Assembly (NCBI GenBank): GCA_011800155.1
Contig: CM022374.1
Span: 186,001-250,000, forward strand
Direction: 5' to 3'
DNA length: 64,000 nt
Origin: Flammulina velutipes
Lineage: Eukaryota; Basidiomycota; Agaricomycetes; Agaricales; Physalacriaceae
Shown here piece by piece: positions 9,668-21,489 of the stretch. The notes under the pieces were generated by a model that saw only the letters and a list, made by a program, of their open reading frames with translations, had not been told where the DNA came from and searched no databases. Within the stretch, counting starts at the first letter, position 1, and each line of letters begins with the position of its first letter. A program made the position numbers and the translations under genes.

Positions 9668-12350
9668 GATAGAGACAGTGTGAGAGTGTAGTCCGCGTGA
9701 CGTTGAACACGCGCCTGACGCAACGCCGGAGATGAGAAGCAGTCGCGCTATGTCAGAGATTATCTATGGCGCTCGGTGCTCGCGGTAAAGTTTGGATCAG
9801 GACCATACATAGTGCTGCCAAACGGAGGCTGTGGAATTGATTTAATCTTAGCTTGAGGGAGCGAGGGCCGTGATGAGATGGGTAGCCCCACAGGTAGTGA
9901 GAGATAATTCTGGCGCTTGACTCACCTCCCTCCGTCTATCTGTTCGTTGGTGGTGTGACTGCCAGTAGACAGGATAGGGTATCAAAAAAAGGTTCATTGC
10001 GTGTAGGTAATACAACATGTACACAGAGATAAACAAAATTGGAGCCTGCAAGTACAGTACAGTGAGTGAGTGAGGACATGGTATGGATGGATGGATGGAG
10101 CGTGATGAGAACAACAAAAATAAGTTAGAAAAAGTGAAGATAAATACTTTTGAATCCTAGTAAGTACGCGAAGAATAGATGAAATTAGGAGAGAAAATAA
10201 GAAATCAAACGGGCGTCTTGACCTCCGTGTCAAGCCCGCCATCCCGAAGCGCTAATTCGAAATCCTCGTACGAAGATGTCACCCTCGGTTTCCTACCCCT
10301 CCTCTCCAATGCGACTGCAACTTCCAACTCATCGATTGGAGTCGCAGGCGCCATACTGGGACTAGCAGACCGTGAATACACATCCGGCTTGACTCGTTCC
10401 CTGCCACGCGACGTGGACAATGAAGTAGACGCCGAAGACGGAGGAGAATGCGAATTGCCACTGGACTGACGACTCCTCGCAAGACGTTGGTAGGAGGAGT
10501 AACCGCTAGTGGGCGTACCAGTGTGAGGTGTAGTTGGATGCGAGAGTGGGTGGGTGAAGGAATAGCCTAGACCAATGGTCAACGGACCACGGGATGCAGA
10601 ACGTCGTGCGCGACTCTTTGAGCGGCGGTCCCGTCCATCCTTCGCCCCGGGATGACCTATATCATGAGCTAGCACCTCTGGATCGACGAACATGGAAGCA
10701 GACGAAGGCTCAACGTCTCCGCCGACAGCCCAGGCTTCGTCGTCCAGTTGAGCGACAGTCCATCGAGAATTCACATTCCGATCTAGACATCCCTTCAAGA
10801 CACGGAGTGTGCCACTAGGAAGGGAGTCAGGGTATGAGATCTCCGCTACAAACACGGGTTAGTCAATGTCAGGCCGGGAAGTACGATTCACTCACCATGT
10901 CGAATCTTCATATTTAAACGAGGTTCGAATCCATCCACAAAGGGGAGTTGACCGATGACAAGTGCATAGAGCATAACGCCTACCGCCCAGATATCCTGGG
11001 CAAAGCCGACAGGTTGAGGAGTCGTGGACAACAGTTCCGGCGATGCGTAAGGTAACGATCCAGGCTGGAACCGTTGAACGGGTTTAGGAATGTTGTGGAA
11101 AGCGGACGCGGAGCGTGGATGGGCAGCAGTGGTCGAGTTCCTGTGTCTGGCTAGGATCAGCCTTGGGGCGCTAGAGGAAACAGATATCGCCCTCTGGATG
11201 GGGGCGGGTTCGAAGGCGTCGCCCTCATCATCGCTATCCTCTTCCTCAACAACACCTATCCTTTTGGCCGTGCCGAAGTCTGAAATCCGACAATTCCCCA
11301 TTTCATCAACAAGGACATTTTCCAACTTCATATCACGATGCACGAGACCCGCTTGTTCATGCAGGTACCGAAGGCCACTGATGACTTGTCGGAAGAGAGG
11401 AGAGGCTTCTGAAGGCGGGAGACCTAGAAGACCGGAGGCTTGACGTCCAGCATGGTGTTGGCGCTCCCTGTCGAGAACGTCGAATAGCGATCCAGTCTCG
11501 CACAATGGAGTGATGAAGAAGGTAGTAATGGATGTATGATAGGACATTTTCATGACTAAGAGACGCCCATATCGCCTCTTCCTTCTCCAGCTGACGTCGC
11601 GCCTTCGCCTTCCTTGTCTGAGCTAAATGCAAAGTCTTGACGGCGACAGCGTTCCCACCGTTCTGACTGAGCGCCCGACCGACGATACTATTTCCACCAT
11701 GTCGATAACGTGTCGCAGCATGTTGCACCCTCCGTGTCTTCCGCAGACGTCGATTCCTCGAGTGAAAGATCAGTGCATGGCGGGCTGAAAGCAGATAGGA
11801 ACATGGCAGCTGGCGAAGAAGAGTGTTCGACGATTGCAGCTGGGCTAGACGAGGCTATTGGTCTGGGAATAGAAGTGGCGGTCGTCGCTGCTGGGGTAGA
11901 GTAGGCATTCTGCAAAGTAATATTGGCGCCAGTTACAACGTCAAGCCTGTCTCTTGCTTCCGTGTGTCCTTCATCGAGAGGCCAACTGTACGCAGCTGTC
12001 ACCGTCGGGCTGTCCGCTAACCAAAGTCTGTCGTTTGCAGCAGTCGAGGCGGGGCATCCAATGGAGATGAATTAAAGTCTTACTGCACCTTGGGTCGCAG
12101 TAATTCGCGTTCTGGTCGTCGGAGATGCGTCAAAAGGGCTTGCTCGCTGTCGCGAATGATGATGAAAAGACGTGAGAGACGACCAGATGGTGGTGAAGAG
12201 TCAAAGAGCAGTCTAGCCGAAAAAGGCAATCGGAGCCGCCCCTATCCCCTGTCGAGATGCGAACAGCCTCCGTTCCGTTCTGCGTGAGCGAGACGGACCT
12301 CTTATCTTGCCTCCATTATCAAGAACACTCGTTTTCCACTGCCGCTCTCT
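9489..12350. repeat. Segmental duplication, copy A
   Basis: About 2.9 kb that aligns almost base for base with 38,037-40,905 in the same orientation. It covers the 5' end of BTB gene B, the spacer between genes, the whole kinase locus and about 280 bp beyond. Differences are scattered substitutions plus small deletions in each copy. The kinase in this copy is frame-broken while copy B is open. Without the intervening 17.3-kb retrotransposon the copies would be about 11 kb apart. Confidence 0.9.
10205..12057 (-). pseudogene. Protein kinase, decayed copy of the gene at 38,714-40,596
   Basis: The C-terminal exon (10205-10845) and the core from the C-helix region to the F-helix (about 10,896-11,530) are nearly identical to the intact copy, including HRDMKLEN, SDFGTAKR and LPYASPELL. 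The N-terminal third is broken in three places. A lost base changes the frame just after the ATG at 12,057. About 14 bases are missing around 11,700-11,750, which removes the segment before the glycine-rich loop. A 17-base deletion near 11,545, flanked by short CCT repeats, removes the frame after SHENVL. The copy cannot give the full kinase, although a truncated product or a read-through transcript is possible. The intron donor and acceptor before the last exon are preserved. Confidence 0.8.
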
Positions 12351-13780
12351 CCTCTCTTTCTATCAAGGCCACTCTGCCAGCACGAACGGTGTGCGTCGCC
12401 CATGCTGAGCGCGAGATCTGCATCAACGACAGCAACGCGCTGCAGGACTCGTTCAGCCTAAACGTCGCATCAGGCTCTCTTTCTGACTGACGCCGCCCGC
12501 TCATCCTCCTCCTTCTTGCCCGCGATGCCCTCTTTGGACGCCATCCTTCATGCGGCCCCTCCACCACGCTCTGCTTCTGCCGCGCACCCTCTCAAACGCC
12601 TCTCTCGACCGCCGCCAAGACACGCATATCCTCCGCCTGGCCCATCATACCCTCTCACTCTCAACGCCGCAGCGCCATCCTCTCGATCCCCGCACTGAGA
12701 TGCATCCCTCCTCTCCAAGCCCTCCTCCCGTCGAGAAACAGTCGCCGCGCTGCCGCTGGTATAACTCGTGTGAGAGGCGGACGATCGCACTCACGCTCTC
12801 CCTTCCGTAATCGATGTATTACATAGTCAATGCAATCCGTTCTTTCCCTTACTTTCCATTCGCGCGAACAGATGTACAAGATAAGATAGTCGATTACTTT
12901 TGATTTGTTCAACGCCAAGGTTTGCTGTGAACGAGGTAAACATGAACAAGTACTGGATGCGCTCAATCTCAAAACTGACTATAACTCTTCAAACATTCAT
13001 AACATTAACCATTACTACTAGTATTGCTATACTAATACACACTGCTAAGCATGCGCTACCCGGTCCCTCAAGGAAGGACAAGTCGAACCGCGCAACCAAT
13101 GTCACGTACTGTTAACACCCTTCGCGCTATGAAACTTGCCTTGTTCATCCTAATAACGCTCGTTATAGAGCGTAAATATGCTATAAACACTGCCAATATC
13201 CAAGTATTCACGTCAAACTATGACCGACTCACGTTTCCCAAACTTGCATACAAACGGCGAAACGACATATTAAACGGCAAGCATCGTCCACGAGAGGTAA
13301 CGGACATGCACGTTTCGTTAATCGTACCCCTACGGAGGCCTGACAGAAGACGGAGCGTCAACATCCATGGTTTGAAAATGAATCTAAATCAATGGTCAGA
13401 GACATCGCAAAACTCAAATCACTAACATACCTATGCGCCGTCTTTCCAGTAGTCGAGCAGTCTTCCTATTGGTACCCTAATACATTATCCAAGCACACGC
13501 ATCGGCCTCCGACGTCTCTGCCGTCGTCGTCGTCGGTTTATGTGGCGCACGCGGGACCATATGAGACTGGAGTTAATGTCAGTAAACGGTAAGATGGAGA
13601 CACTAGTAGACTTACATACTCATTATAAAGTCATATCCAAGCTTAGTTCGACGTTCCCTCGCACGCGTAGCCAGTTATAACCCCGAAGTGAGTACCAGCG
13701 CTAAGAGACCGTAGGCAGCAACAAGATAACACAGGAGTTCAAGGACACGTCACAGCGTCGACGAGAGGCCACAGTCATCG
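12351..13780. other. No gene recognised
   Basis: The C-rich stretch at 12,500-12,790 holds overlapping short frames on both strands with low-complexity Pro/Ser/Arg translations and no family resemblance. The rest is stop-rich. One copy of the TGTGGCGCA motif lies at 13,541. Confidence 0.4.
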
Positions 13781-15800
13781 TCGGGTGTAGTCGGCGAGGC
13801 GTCTAAATGAGTTTGAAATTATCCTAAATTGAGGGTCAGTGGCGTCGAAAATGCGAAAACGCTAACGAACCATACCAGCGCCTCCGCGTGGGTCAAGAAT
13901 TCCCCATAGATATCGTCTAATGAAATTGTGGTGCCAGCGTCTAGTCCTCCCGACACGTTTGCGGTCGGGACGACTCGTTGTACGTGGCGTTATTGGGCCG
14001 AAAGCAACGTCGTCCGGGTGAGGTGTTGGTGGCACCCTCGGACGTCTCTATAGTAGATGATGCTATGTAGGAGCTATGATAGGGACAAGAAAGTCGTCAA
14101 GACGAGAGCAAAGTAACAGGAAAAGACAACATACCGTTACAACGGCCGTGAAAGATCTTTCACGTTTGGTATACCCTTCGGCGTCGTTTGTTTGCAGCAA
14201 CCGTTGTCTGTTCGATACAAGCGCTCGTCCTGGGAGTTGAAAGTTTCGGCATCACGAATGCTGTACTGAATATAAGGTCAGTTTCAAACGTGCAAAGACT
14301 CGTTATGGGAAACTCACTCGTTTCGATATGATTCGTTCGACAGAGACGAGCCCGTTGTACAGATACGGATATCGTCCGATTAGACGTCTGTATGAGTCGT
14401 CAGCGAGGGTTCGTCAGGAGAGCAAATGGGCACGTACCGATGTTGGTTTTCTCATTGTCTTTGTTAGTCTAGTGTTCGCTCTGGTCTCGGCTGAACAGTC
14501 AAAATGTCAGTATGCATGACAAGAAGGTATATGAACGACTCACCTATCGTCGTCTAAGCGCACACGCTGGCCACGTCGGTGTACCGACGAGCCGTTCGCC
14601 AGAACGGTGTGGGCCACGTTGCGCTAGACGGGGAATATGAGCCAGTCCGTCCTTTACATATCGTGTCAGTAATATGTCGTTGGGATAGGCGAAACGATAC
14701 ATACCTTTATGGCGTTGGATGTTTCGCCGTTCGTAGGTTATCGTTTGGTTAGATGCCCGTTAGAGTTTGACTATGAGGTTTAGAAGTGAGCAGCGGGATT
14801 ATCAAACCCAACAGCTAAGCTCACCCGTTCGGTAGAATAGTGATATACGTCCTATCGAGGCACTTAGATAGGTTGAATGGCAAGGATAACATGGCTGACG
14901 CACCCTCGTTGCTGTGAATCGGAGTACGCAGGCGCTAGGCTAGCGTCTATGTCGACATTTTCCCCCTTGGGCCTAGTGGAAGGATATGGAGCGGTAGCCT
15001 ATCGTCGAGCCATTGGGAGTTCATATGGCTGAATGAACATAGGTTAGTAGTTGTCAAAATCGAAACCAAAGGGGGAGACGCACCGTTTGACCAAGTCGCT
15101 AAGAGCGACTAGCCGTCCGTATAGGACGGTGTTGGTCGATGGTGGGGCGATGGTGTTGGAACGGCTGGATATGGGTGTCCCGTGTCGAAGTCTGGTAGAC
15201 GTTAACAAAAGGAAAGAGGAAAGGGTTCGCAGGGACATACCTGATAGGTTTCGCTCCAAGATAGACTTGACGCGTAACGTTGGGATGGTGTTGGAAATGG
15301 GATATAGCCCGCGTGGGTCCGTATGTTGGAGTGGTGTCCAATAGCGTAGCTGGCGCTCCGTGTCGAGGAGAGCCTGTGGTTCTATTGGTGAAATTAAGAA
15401 AATGCGACGGTAAGGAAAACGATAGGACACGCACCTTCGTTGGTATGAATCGGGCACTAACTGCTCTGCGGGCGTCTATGTCAGAATCGTCTCCGCAGTT
15501 AGATGTAGACGGTCGCAATGCAATGGCAGGAGCCGCGGAAAAGAATAGAGCTCGTCCTAGAGTGCTTGTAAGTCTGTATGCCCGTAACGAATAGGAAGAG
15601 AAAACGTACCCGGAAAGTGAAAGTTCATACTAATGGGTCGGAATGCATAGTTGCGACGTCCTATGGACTTGTTAGCAATGTGGAAGTGTTGGAACAGTAG
15701 AGGGACTTACAATAGTGTTTGCCTGAGACGGATCGTGTTCGTCGTCAAAGGCCATAGTCATATCCCGGGACCTATTCCAGTTGTGAGCGGACGAAAGGGT
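13780..15800 (-). repeat. Array of duplicated small-exon-like units, gene not resolved
   Basis: On the minus strand several open blocks of about 50-140 nt are each followed by a gtgcgt, gtatgt or gtacgt donor and separated by about 50 nt with a ...ag end. Two blocks, 14,899-14,955 and 15,429-15,484, are clearly duplicated. They share a gcgtctatgtc core (14,943 and 15,472) and a TCGTT...GAATCGG segment. In minus frame they read as similar peptides containing IDA and ending just before a donor. Two later blocks both contain an FQHH peptide. This looks like an intron-rich gene built from duplicated short exons, or its decayed remains. No family is recognisable, so no CDS is drawn. Confidence 0.4.
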
Positions 15801-18100
15801 ATATAAGCACAGTAAGAGACGTACCAAGGACGCCATAGAATGATAGGACGACGCTGGTAAGAAGATGAGAACTTGGTTGTGGTGGTAAGAGCCAAGGTCC
15901 CGTGGGAAAAACATACAAGGGCTTGATCGCTGTCGTGCTCGACGTCGAGAGGATTGTCGGCGATATCGATTGAGCTCTTGAAGACAATTAGGACGAGTCA
16001 GAGTGATAGAAGATGATTGAAGTGGAAGAGAGGAGTAAAGTAGAGAGGGAAGGGAATGATGACTTACCAGCATCCTTCCCCCGTACTTATACTCTTTATC
16101 GTCCCGTTCTCGGAAGTGGATACTCGGCTAATAGTGGAGTCACACGGGTGACATATCCCCGGTCCAGCCAAAAGAAGACCCTAAAGCCTTGGAAGTGCGG
16201 AATCGAGTTTGATGAGAAGAGGGTGGCGGCGTGTACGAGATTGAAGTACGTACCCACTCCTGCACTTTCGGACTTGAAAATATTATCAAAATATACTTGG
16301 GATGTATGAGTAAGAGGTATGTGAAGCCCCCGTACGTAGACGTTGCTTACAGTGTGCTAATGGCCTCCTTCTCCTCCTCCTTGTCTCTGTACTATCCTCC
16401 TCCGTCCAGCGCGCGTAACCAGTTACGCATAGTCATCAAGGGTCGAGTCACGTCACCTAATGATTGTCGCAGGCGGCCACTCGAACCGCTGAAGGCTCGA
16501 ACGTCCAATTAGTGCAAATGGGCGGAAACGCACCCTGCCCGCTATTCGAAGCAGGTGGCTTGCAGGATTCACTCCAAATACCAAGAGTATGAACGTAAGA
16601 TGATCGAAGAGGCGCTCTTGAGGCCGCTGGGATGGGGATGTACGTCGCAATATCCGGAATGTGTCGAAACAGCGCAAAGCTCACAGCGCGCGCAAAGTAA
16701 GCCAACGAGTTGAACAGTTGACTTGTGTTGAGGTATATCATAGCTTTCAAGAGTGATAATAAACGAATCCCACCTTGCGAACATGAAAGTGCGAAGAAAT
16801 ATGTGGTTGCGTCACGATTAGATTGTGCGTACTCGTCATAGGGTCTGATCGTATAGATAGTAAGGGTTCACGCGTCCTCGATTGCGTTCAATGCAATTCG
16901 ACGCGATTTAACGTGTATAACGTCTCGGAATATACCATAATCCAAACATTGAGCTCAATAAACAAGATCAAATGGGGATATAGGTTGAGATAGTGTCAGA
17001 ATGACCTCCTACCACTTCGAGCAATGTGGCGCCCGTAGCATTCGACATTCGCGTAGGTACTGAGTACGTGGCACCCAAGTAAGGCTTGGCGCATCATTCT
17101 GTACCTTACTAATATCATTTCCGACGTTTACCCTGATCATCCAGTCTCACTGAACATTGGAAGATCCCGGGGAGTGGGATACCTCCGGAGGGACAATGGG
17201 GACTGTCTATGTGCCCCGCTTGCTCGGGCGCCACATGCAACATCAGTTTAAGGGTGACATAAATCAAGGAAGCAAACCTCCGGGGCAAACGGAGCACGTT
17301 GAAGATGGGAATCACGAAATGGTATTATCGAGATACTGACTTTCATTCCAAGTATCCGAATCTTGAAGGATATGAAAGGTTTGTCTATCTTTGTAGTATA
17401 TCGTAGTAATACACTCTAATAGACTATAGCATACTATAAACCGTGTACGATAGCCATTACGATGCCAACCCCGCGCTGTAGCGCTCATTGCAAGGCGGGA
17501 TCCCGCTATATTTTTTTGAGCTACAAGTTGATTCGACACTCTCGTTACATTCACCATGTTCAATGAAAGCGAAACGGCATTGAATTCAAAAGCTACAGTA
17601 CAACAATCACTAATATAACGAGTACAGTAGCTAGATAGGTAGGATTTGTCTCCGGCGCGAAAATACGCCAAGACCGTCGTTCGGAGTCTGGGTGCCTCGC
17701 GTCCATGTAATCAGCGTGTTTGCATCGGCAATAAAGAGGTACGTACCAAGCGCAAAGCACTGTAACGTCTGTTTGCTTCCTGCAGGGATGTAATTAGTGA
17801 AATGGATTTTGCAAACTGCCGGTAAACTCACCGGATGGAATGTGTCGTAGGGGTAATATGATGCGCTGAAGGATAAGCCGCAAGGATCAACTAGACGGGA
17901 GGACCCAGACTACCCGTCGGCACGGTAAGCACAAATCAAATGTGTGGCGCAGAGCGCGGCAGTGGGAATGATGTTTTGCGAGCCCAGGGGGTGTTCCTAT
18001 CCAACGGTGTGTATCATATATGACATCCTATTGACGCGGGAGCGATGAGAAGACCTTGTTGAAAGGTCAGATATGGATGCTATAATCACAGCCAAAAAAT
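15801..18100. other. No gene recognised
   Basis: No open stretch resembles a known family, and the frames present are short and overlap on both strands. Three copies of the TGTGGCGC motif lie here, at 17,025, 17,228 (reverse) and 17,943. Confidence 0.4.
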
Positions 18101-18104
18101 ACGC

Positions 18105-19352
18105 ACTTTTTCCTGGAAAAAAAAGCCCCGCGGCGAGCGGCTACCCTCTCTATCGAAAGGATACCGTTTAGAAGAATAGTAAAGGTGCGTGATGAGGTGG
18201 GTTTGAGGCGAAGACAGCGGCGCAGCCGCTGTCGCCAGAATCATCATCAGGGTATTGACTCCGGTCAAGATATTGAGCGCGCGAGATCGTACGTAGCGCC
18301 CCCGCACCATTGCATCCGAATTAGAGGGTGGCTCCTTACGCTTGGCACGACAGTGCGAGGCAAATATAGCTGTATTTCAATGTCAAAACAAGTGTCAAAT
18401 CGGTGTCAAAAATACGCACCTTTTTCCCGAAAAAAAAGCCCCGCGGCGAGCGACCCACCCATTTAGGAATCTCAAAGCGGGAAAGGAAGCGCATGGGTGG
18501 GAGTGGGGGTGAAGATGGATAACATGGAGACGGTGGCGCAGCCACCGTCGCGAGAGTTGACGTGTCCATGGGGATCATGGGAATGATCTAAACAAGGAAT
18601 AAGTAGTCAGTAGATTGTCGATACGTACATGGTATGCTTCGAACAATGGGTGCAGGGAGGTGGGTGGGGATGAATAACGTACCAAGGTAAACATGGGTAA
18701 CCGGGCACTTCAAAGCTCCCGATATTAACGCATCGGAATAAGGCCCCTTTGGCGTCGTCTTGACGGGAACAGCTTATTCGAAATATCATCAACCAGCCTG
18801 TAAATGGGGGCTTGAATTTACGCACCTTCCTCCAAAGAAAATGCCCCGCGGCGAGCGAACACCCTAAATCGAGTGCAGTCCTCGAGCCCACGACGTAGCT
18901 GCTGTTCCTTCATGAAGCTCTTGAATACCTCGGGATGATGTGGCGCACGGATTGTTGTGCAGCGGTCGTGACAGAGTTCCATGTGGAGGTGAATGGGTTT
19001 GTTGTTTACAGTGTTGCAGTCACTGAACGAGGTTGAAACCATCAAAAAAAGTGGTAAAATAGACTTGAAAATACCGCACTTTTTCCCCGGGGAAAAGCCC
19101 CGCGGCGAGCGCCATACCCCCATAGCAATATCACAGTGTTGTTCCAGCTAGCTGGAACGTCAACGGACCGTGCTGTGTCACCATTCCCCCGCCATCCGTG
19201 AGAGCGCCACATTGAAAGTTGAATGCTGTTCCGTCGTATACATCGGTGTCTTGCATTGAGGTAGAACCCCTTACAAACTGTGTCAAAAAAGGTGTAAAAT
19301 AAGGGAAAACGACGTACAAATTTCTGAAATTTTTGCCTCCACGGCGAGTGGC
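18105..19352 (-). repeat. Five-copy array of a GC-rich exon-end motif
   Basis: The 15-base core gccccgcggcgagcg occurs at 18,125, 18,438, 18,843 and 19,097, with a decayed fifth copy at 19,335. Each core is flanked by an A-rich stretch and, on the minus strand, by a gtgcg(t/g) donor-like site. Spacing is 238-405 bp. In minus frame, units 1 and 2 read as related peptides (LATAAAP.../LATVAAP... leading to RSPRGFFF). Units 3 and 4 keep the same end in another frame (ARRGAF). The array therefore looks like repeated exon plus intron modules that have drifted in frame. No function can be assigned. It ends about 210 bp before the retrotransposon. Confidence 0.55.
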
Positions 19353-19565
19353 GTACCATGACATGGTCTTGAGGTGCTCGAGTTTGTTATCCTTCAATCC
19401 TATTGAAGGAGTCTAAGGGAACAGTCAGATTTGCGCAAACATTGAGAGGCGACGTACCAAACGGCTCCAGAACAACTAGTGGATGTATCCCGCTGTGGCG
19501 TGAGCGCGAGGATTGAGTTGATGGTAAGAGAAAGAAGTGGTGACGGAGACCAGTCACAGACACGT

Positions 19566-21262
19566 TGGTGAGCAGTGCAAAAGAACACCACCAAATCACA
19601 CACACACACACTCACACACTAACAAGTAGGCGTGGAAATGCAAGTCCGCTTCGATAGCGGGTCTGCTTTTAATTGTTTAGAGTTCGATGAACTGGTCTTT
19701 GGGGTTTCGGGAAGGTATGGGGGTTCGATTGCAACGGTTCAAAATGTACAACAAGTTCGAGGGGTAACAGGGATCTGATCTTTAGTTGAAAACTAGAGGC
19801 CAACAAGAGTCACAGGCCGATTGGGATGCGTGAGGCAGACTTAATAAAGCTCCAACCGGTCCGTCAATCTTCAACCACGCTAAGAGGTCTGCGTCCAGAT
19901 ACCCTGGTATCTATCTAATGCCCTAAGACTCAACGGACTCTGTCCGCGGCTTAAAACGATAGCTTAGCTGCAGTCTAAACCACACTCAACGGGGACTGGG
20001 TTTTCCAATCAGATTCTTTCAAGTGGTTAGATGACTGTTCTGAGACAGCGCGGGAACGTCGATGGCACAGGCAATGGCTAAACTTCAATTCCTCAAAGTA
20101 GCTCCAATGGCTCTAAGTTCCTTTTGCTTTCAGATTCAAAGTCACCTATGTGACAGAACTTCTATTCAATCCTATCGAGCTAACCGACGGTAAATACTGC
20201 TTTGTGGGCTGCGTCTACTGGGGGTCTAAGCTAGTTTACAGTATGCTAACGAGCGTATTATATAGGTATTTCTAAAGAGCGTGACTAAAGCTGGTTTACT
20301 GTATTTTACCCGCCACAGGAGCGGCCGCCACGTTGGCGGGCCCCGTGAACCTCGTTGTGCCCTGGGCCATATGGCCTTCATCATTCTTAGCCAGGTATTT
20401 GTCCTGGATGCACCCAATGAGGAGTGGCGTACCGCGCGGGTACACAGCTCCTGAGTGATCCAAGGTCAGCTGGCATGCTTGTTCCATGTGTATTCTCCAT
20501 TCTTAGGCGATCCGCGCGGGCCTTCAATTAGCACCCGCATGGTCCCTGTTGCCTTGTGTTTTTCCTCTCTCGATAGAGAGGCCTTATTTCCAATAATGCC
20601 CCGCCCAGGAATCGGGCCCGTCATGTTGGCGGCTCAACTCCTAGGTGGGTCCTACAGTGCCTCTGGCGCTTCATATCCAGAGCCCGAATGCTATCCAACA
20701 GAGGGACTTGGGTTCTTGTGCTAGATCTGGGAGATCTGCCCGATCTGGATTATATTGATGAGATCCAGGGAGTCAGAGCGTGATCCAGGAATAAGGTTTA
20801 CTTCCCCTGAGATCATGACTCATGACGCAACATGCCTTTGATGGATTCGATGGTCGATCTCCGTCCTCTGCGTTTTGGTGGCTAAGTCCGTCCAAGTGTG
20901 GCGGGTGGTTCGTGAACTGTCCTTGGAAGAGTGGGATCCTTATTTCTAAGTACCCGACACAATGGCGGGTGCAAGACTGAGTACTGGTTTTATTGATCGA
21001 CCTAAGTCGAGTTACTTGTATTGTAGTTTTAGGTTCCTCCCGCTTCGAGAGCGGGGTCGATTGCCTGGCTGAACCAGTGCATGACTTCAAGGTTCCAAGG
21101 ATGAGTCCCAGTAACAAGGACCTTCTCCGTACTGCTAGCCTGGTGTGGAGTGGTATATTCCGTCCATAATGCCTTCTTCCTATGTCCATTCTGCCTGGTT
21201 TGCCTTGTACCAAATCGCAAAATATGGGGTCTTTGCCCATCCAAATATTACAAGGCGTATCA
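19566..21262 (-). repeat. 3' LTR of the gypsy element (left copy)
   Basis: The left copy of the terminal repeat runs from tggtgagcag to gcgtatca and includes a (CA)n tract at about 19,597-19,618. It contains hairpins of the element's dispersed family, at 19,646-19,660, 20,309-20,340 and 21,039-21,055. It is nearly identical to 35,181-36,871. Most differences are single-base gains or losses in short runs, for example ccccg versus cccg and ggag versus gag. Confidence 0.93.
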
Positions 21263-21271
21263 TCTCCCCTT
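21263..21271 (-). other. Polypurine tract
   Basis: Read on the minus strand this is AAGGGGAGA, lying immediately before the TG start of the 3' LTR. That is the position and composition expected for plus-strand DNA priming. Confidence 0.8.
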
Positions 21272-21489
21272 GACTTATTTGATGTCGTCCCCGACATCCT
21301 CTGCCTTCTACCTTTGGTAGAATACAGGGTCATCGTATAACTCCAGATTTGGATTCTACTTAGATCGACCCGATTCTGAAGCGGGCCCGATCTGGTTATT
21401 CTAAGTCCTGGCTTAAAAGCTGTTGTAGGCGCGCCGCTTCGTTGGCGCGTCCACTACAACTCTTATCCAACTTCTGTCTTTTCTGCATA

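Noticed and set aside
18105..19352. CRISPR array
   Set aside because: Repeats are short, unevenly spaced at 238-405 bp and decayed, in a eukaryotic genome with splice signals.
19597..19618. CA microsatellite
   Set aside because: Part of the LTR (also at 35,212-35,233), not an independent feature.
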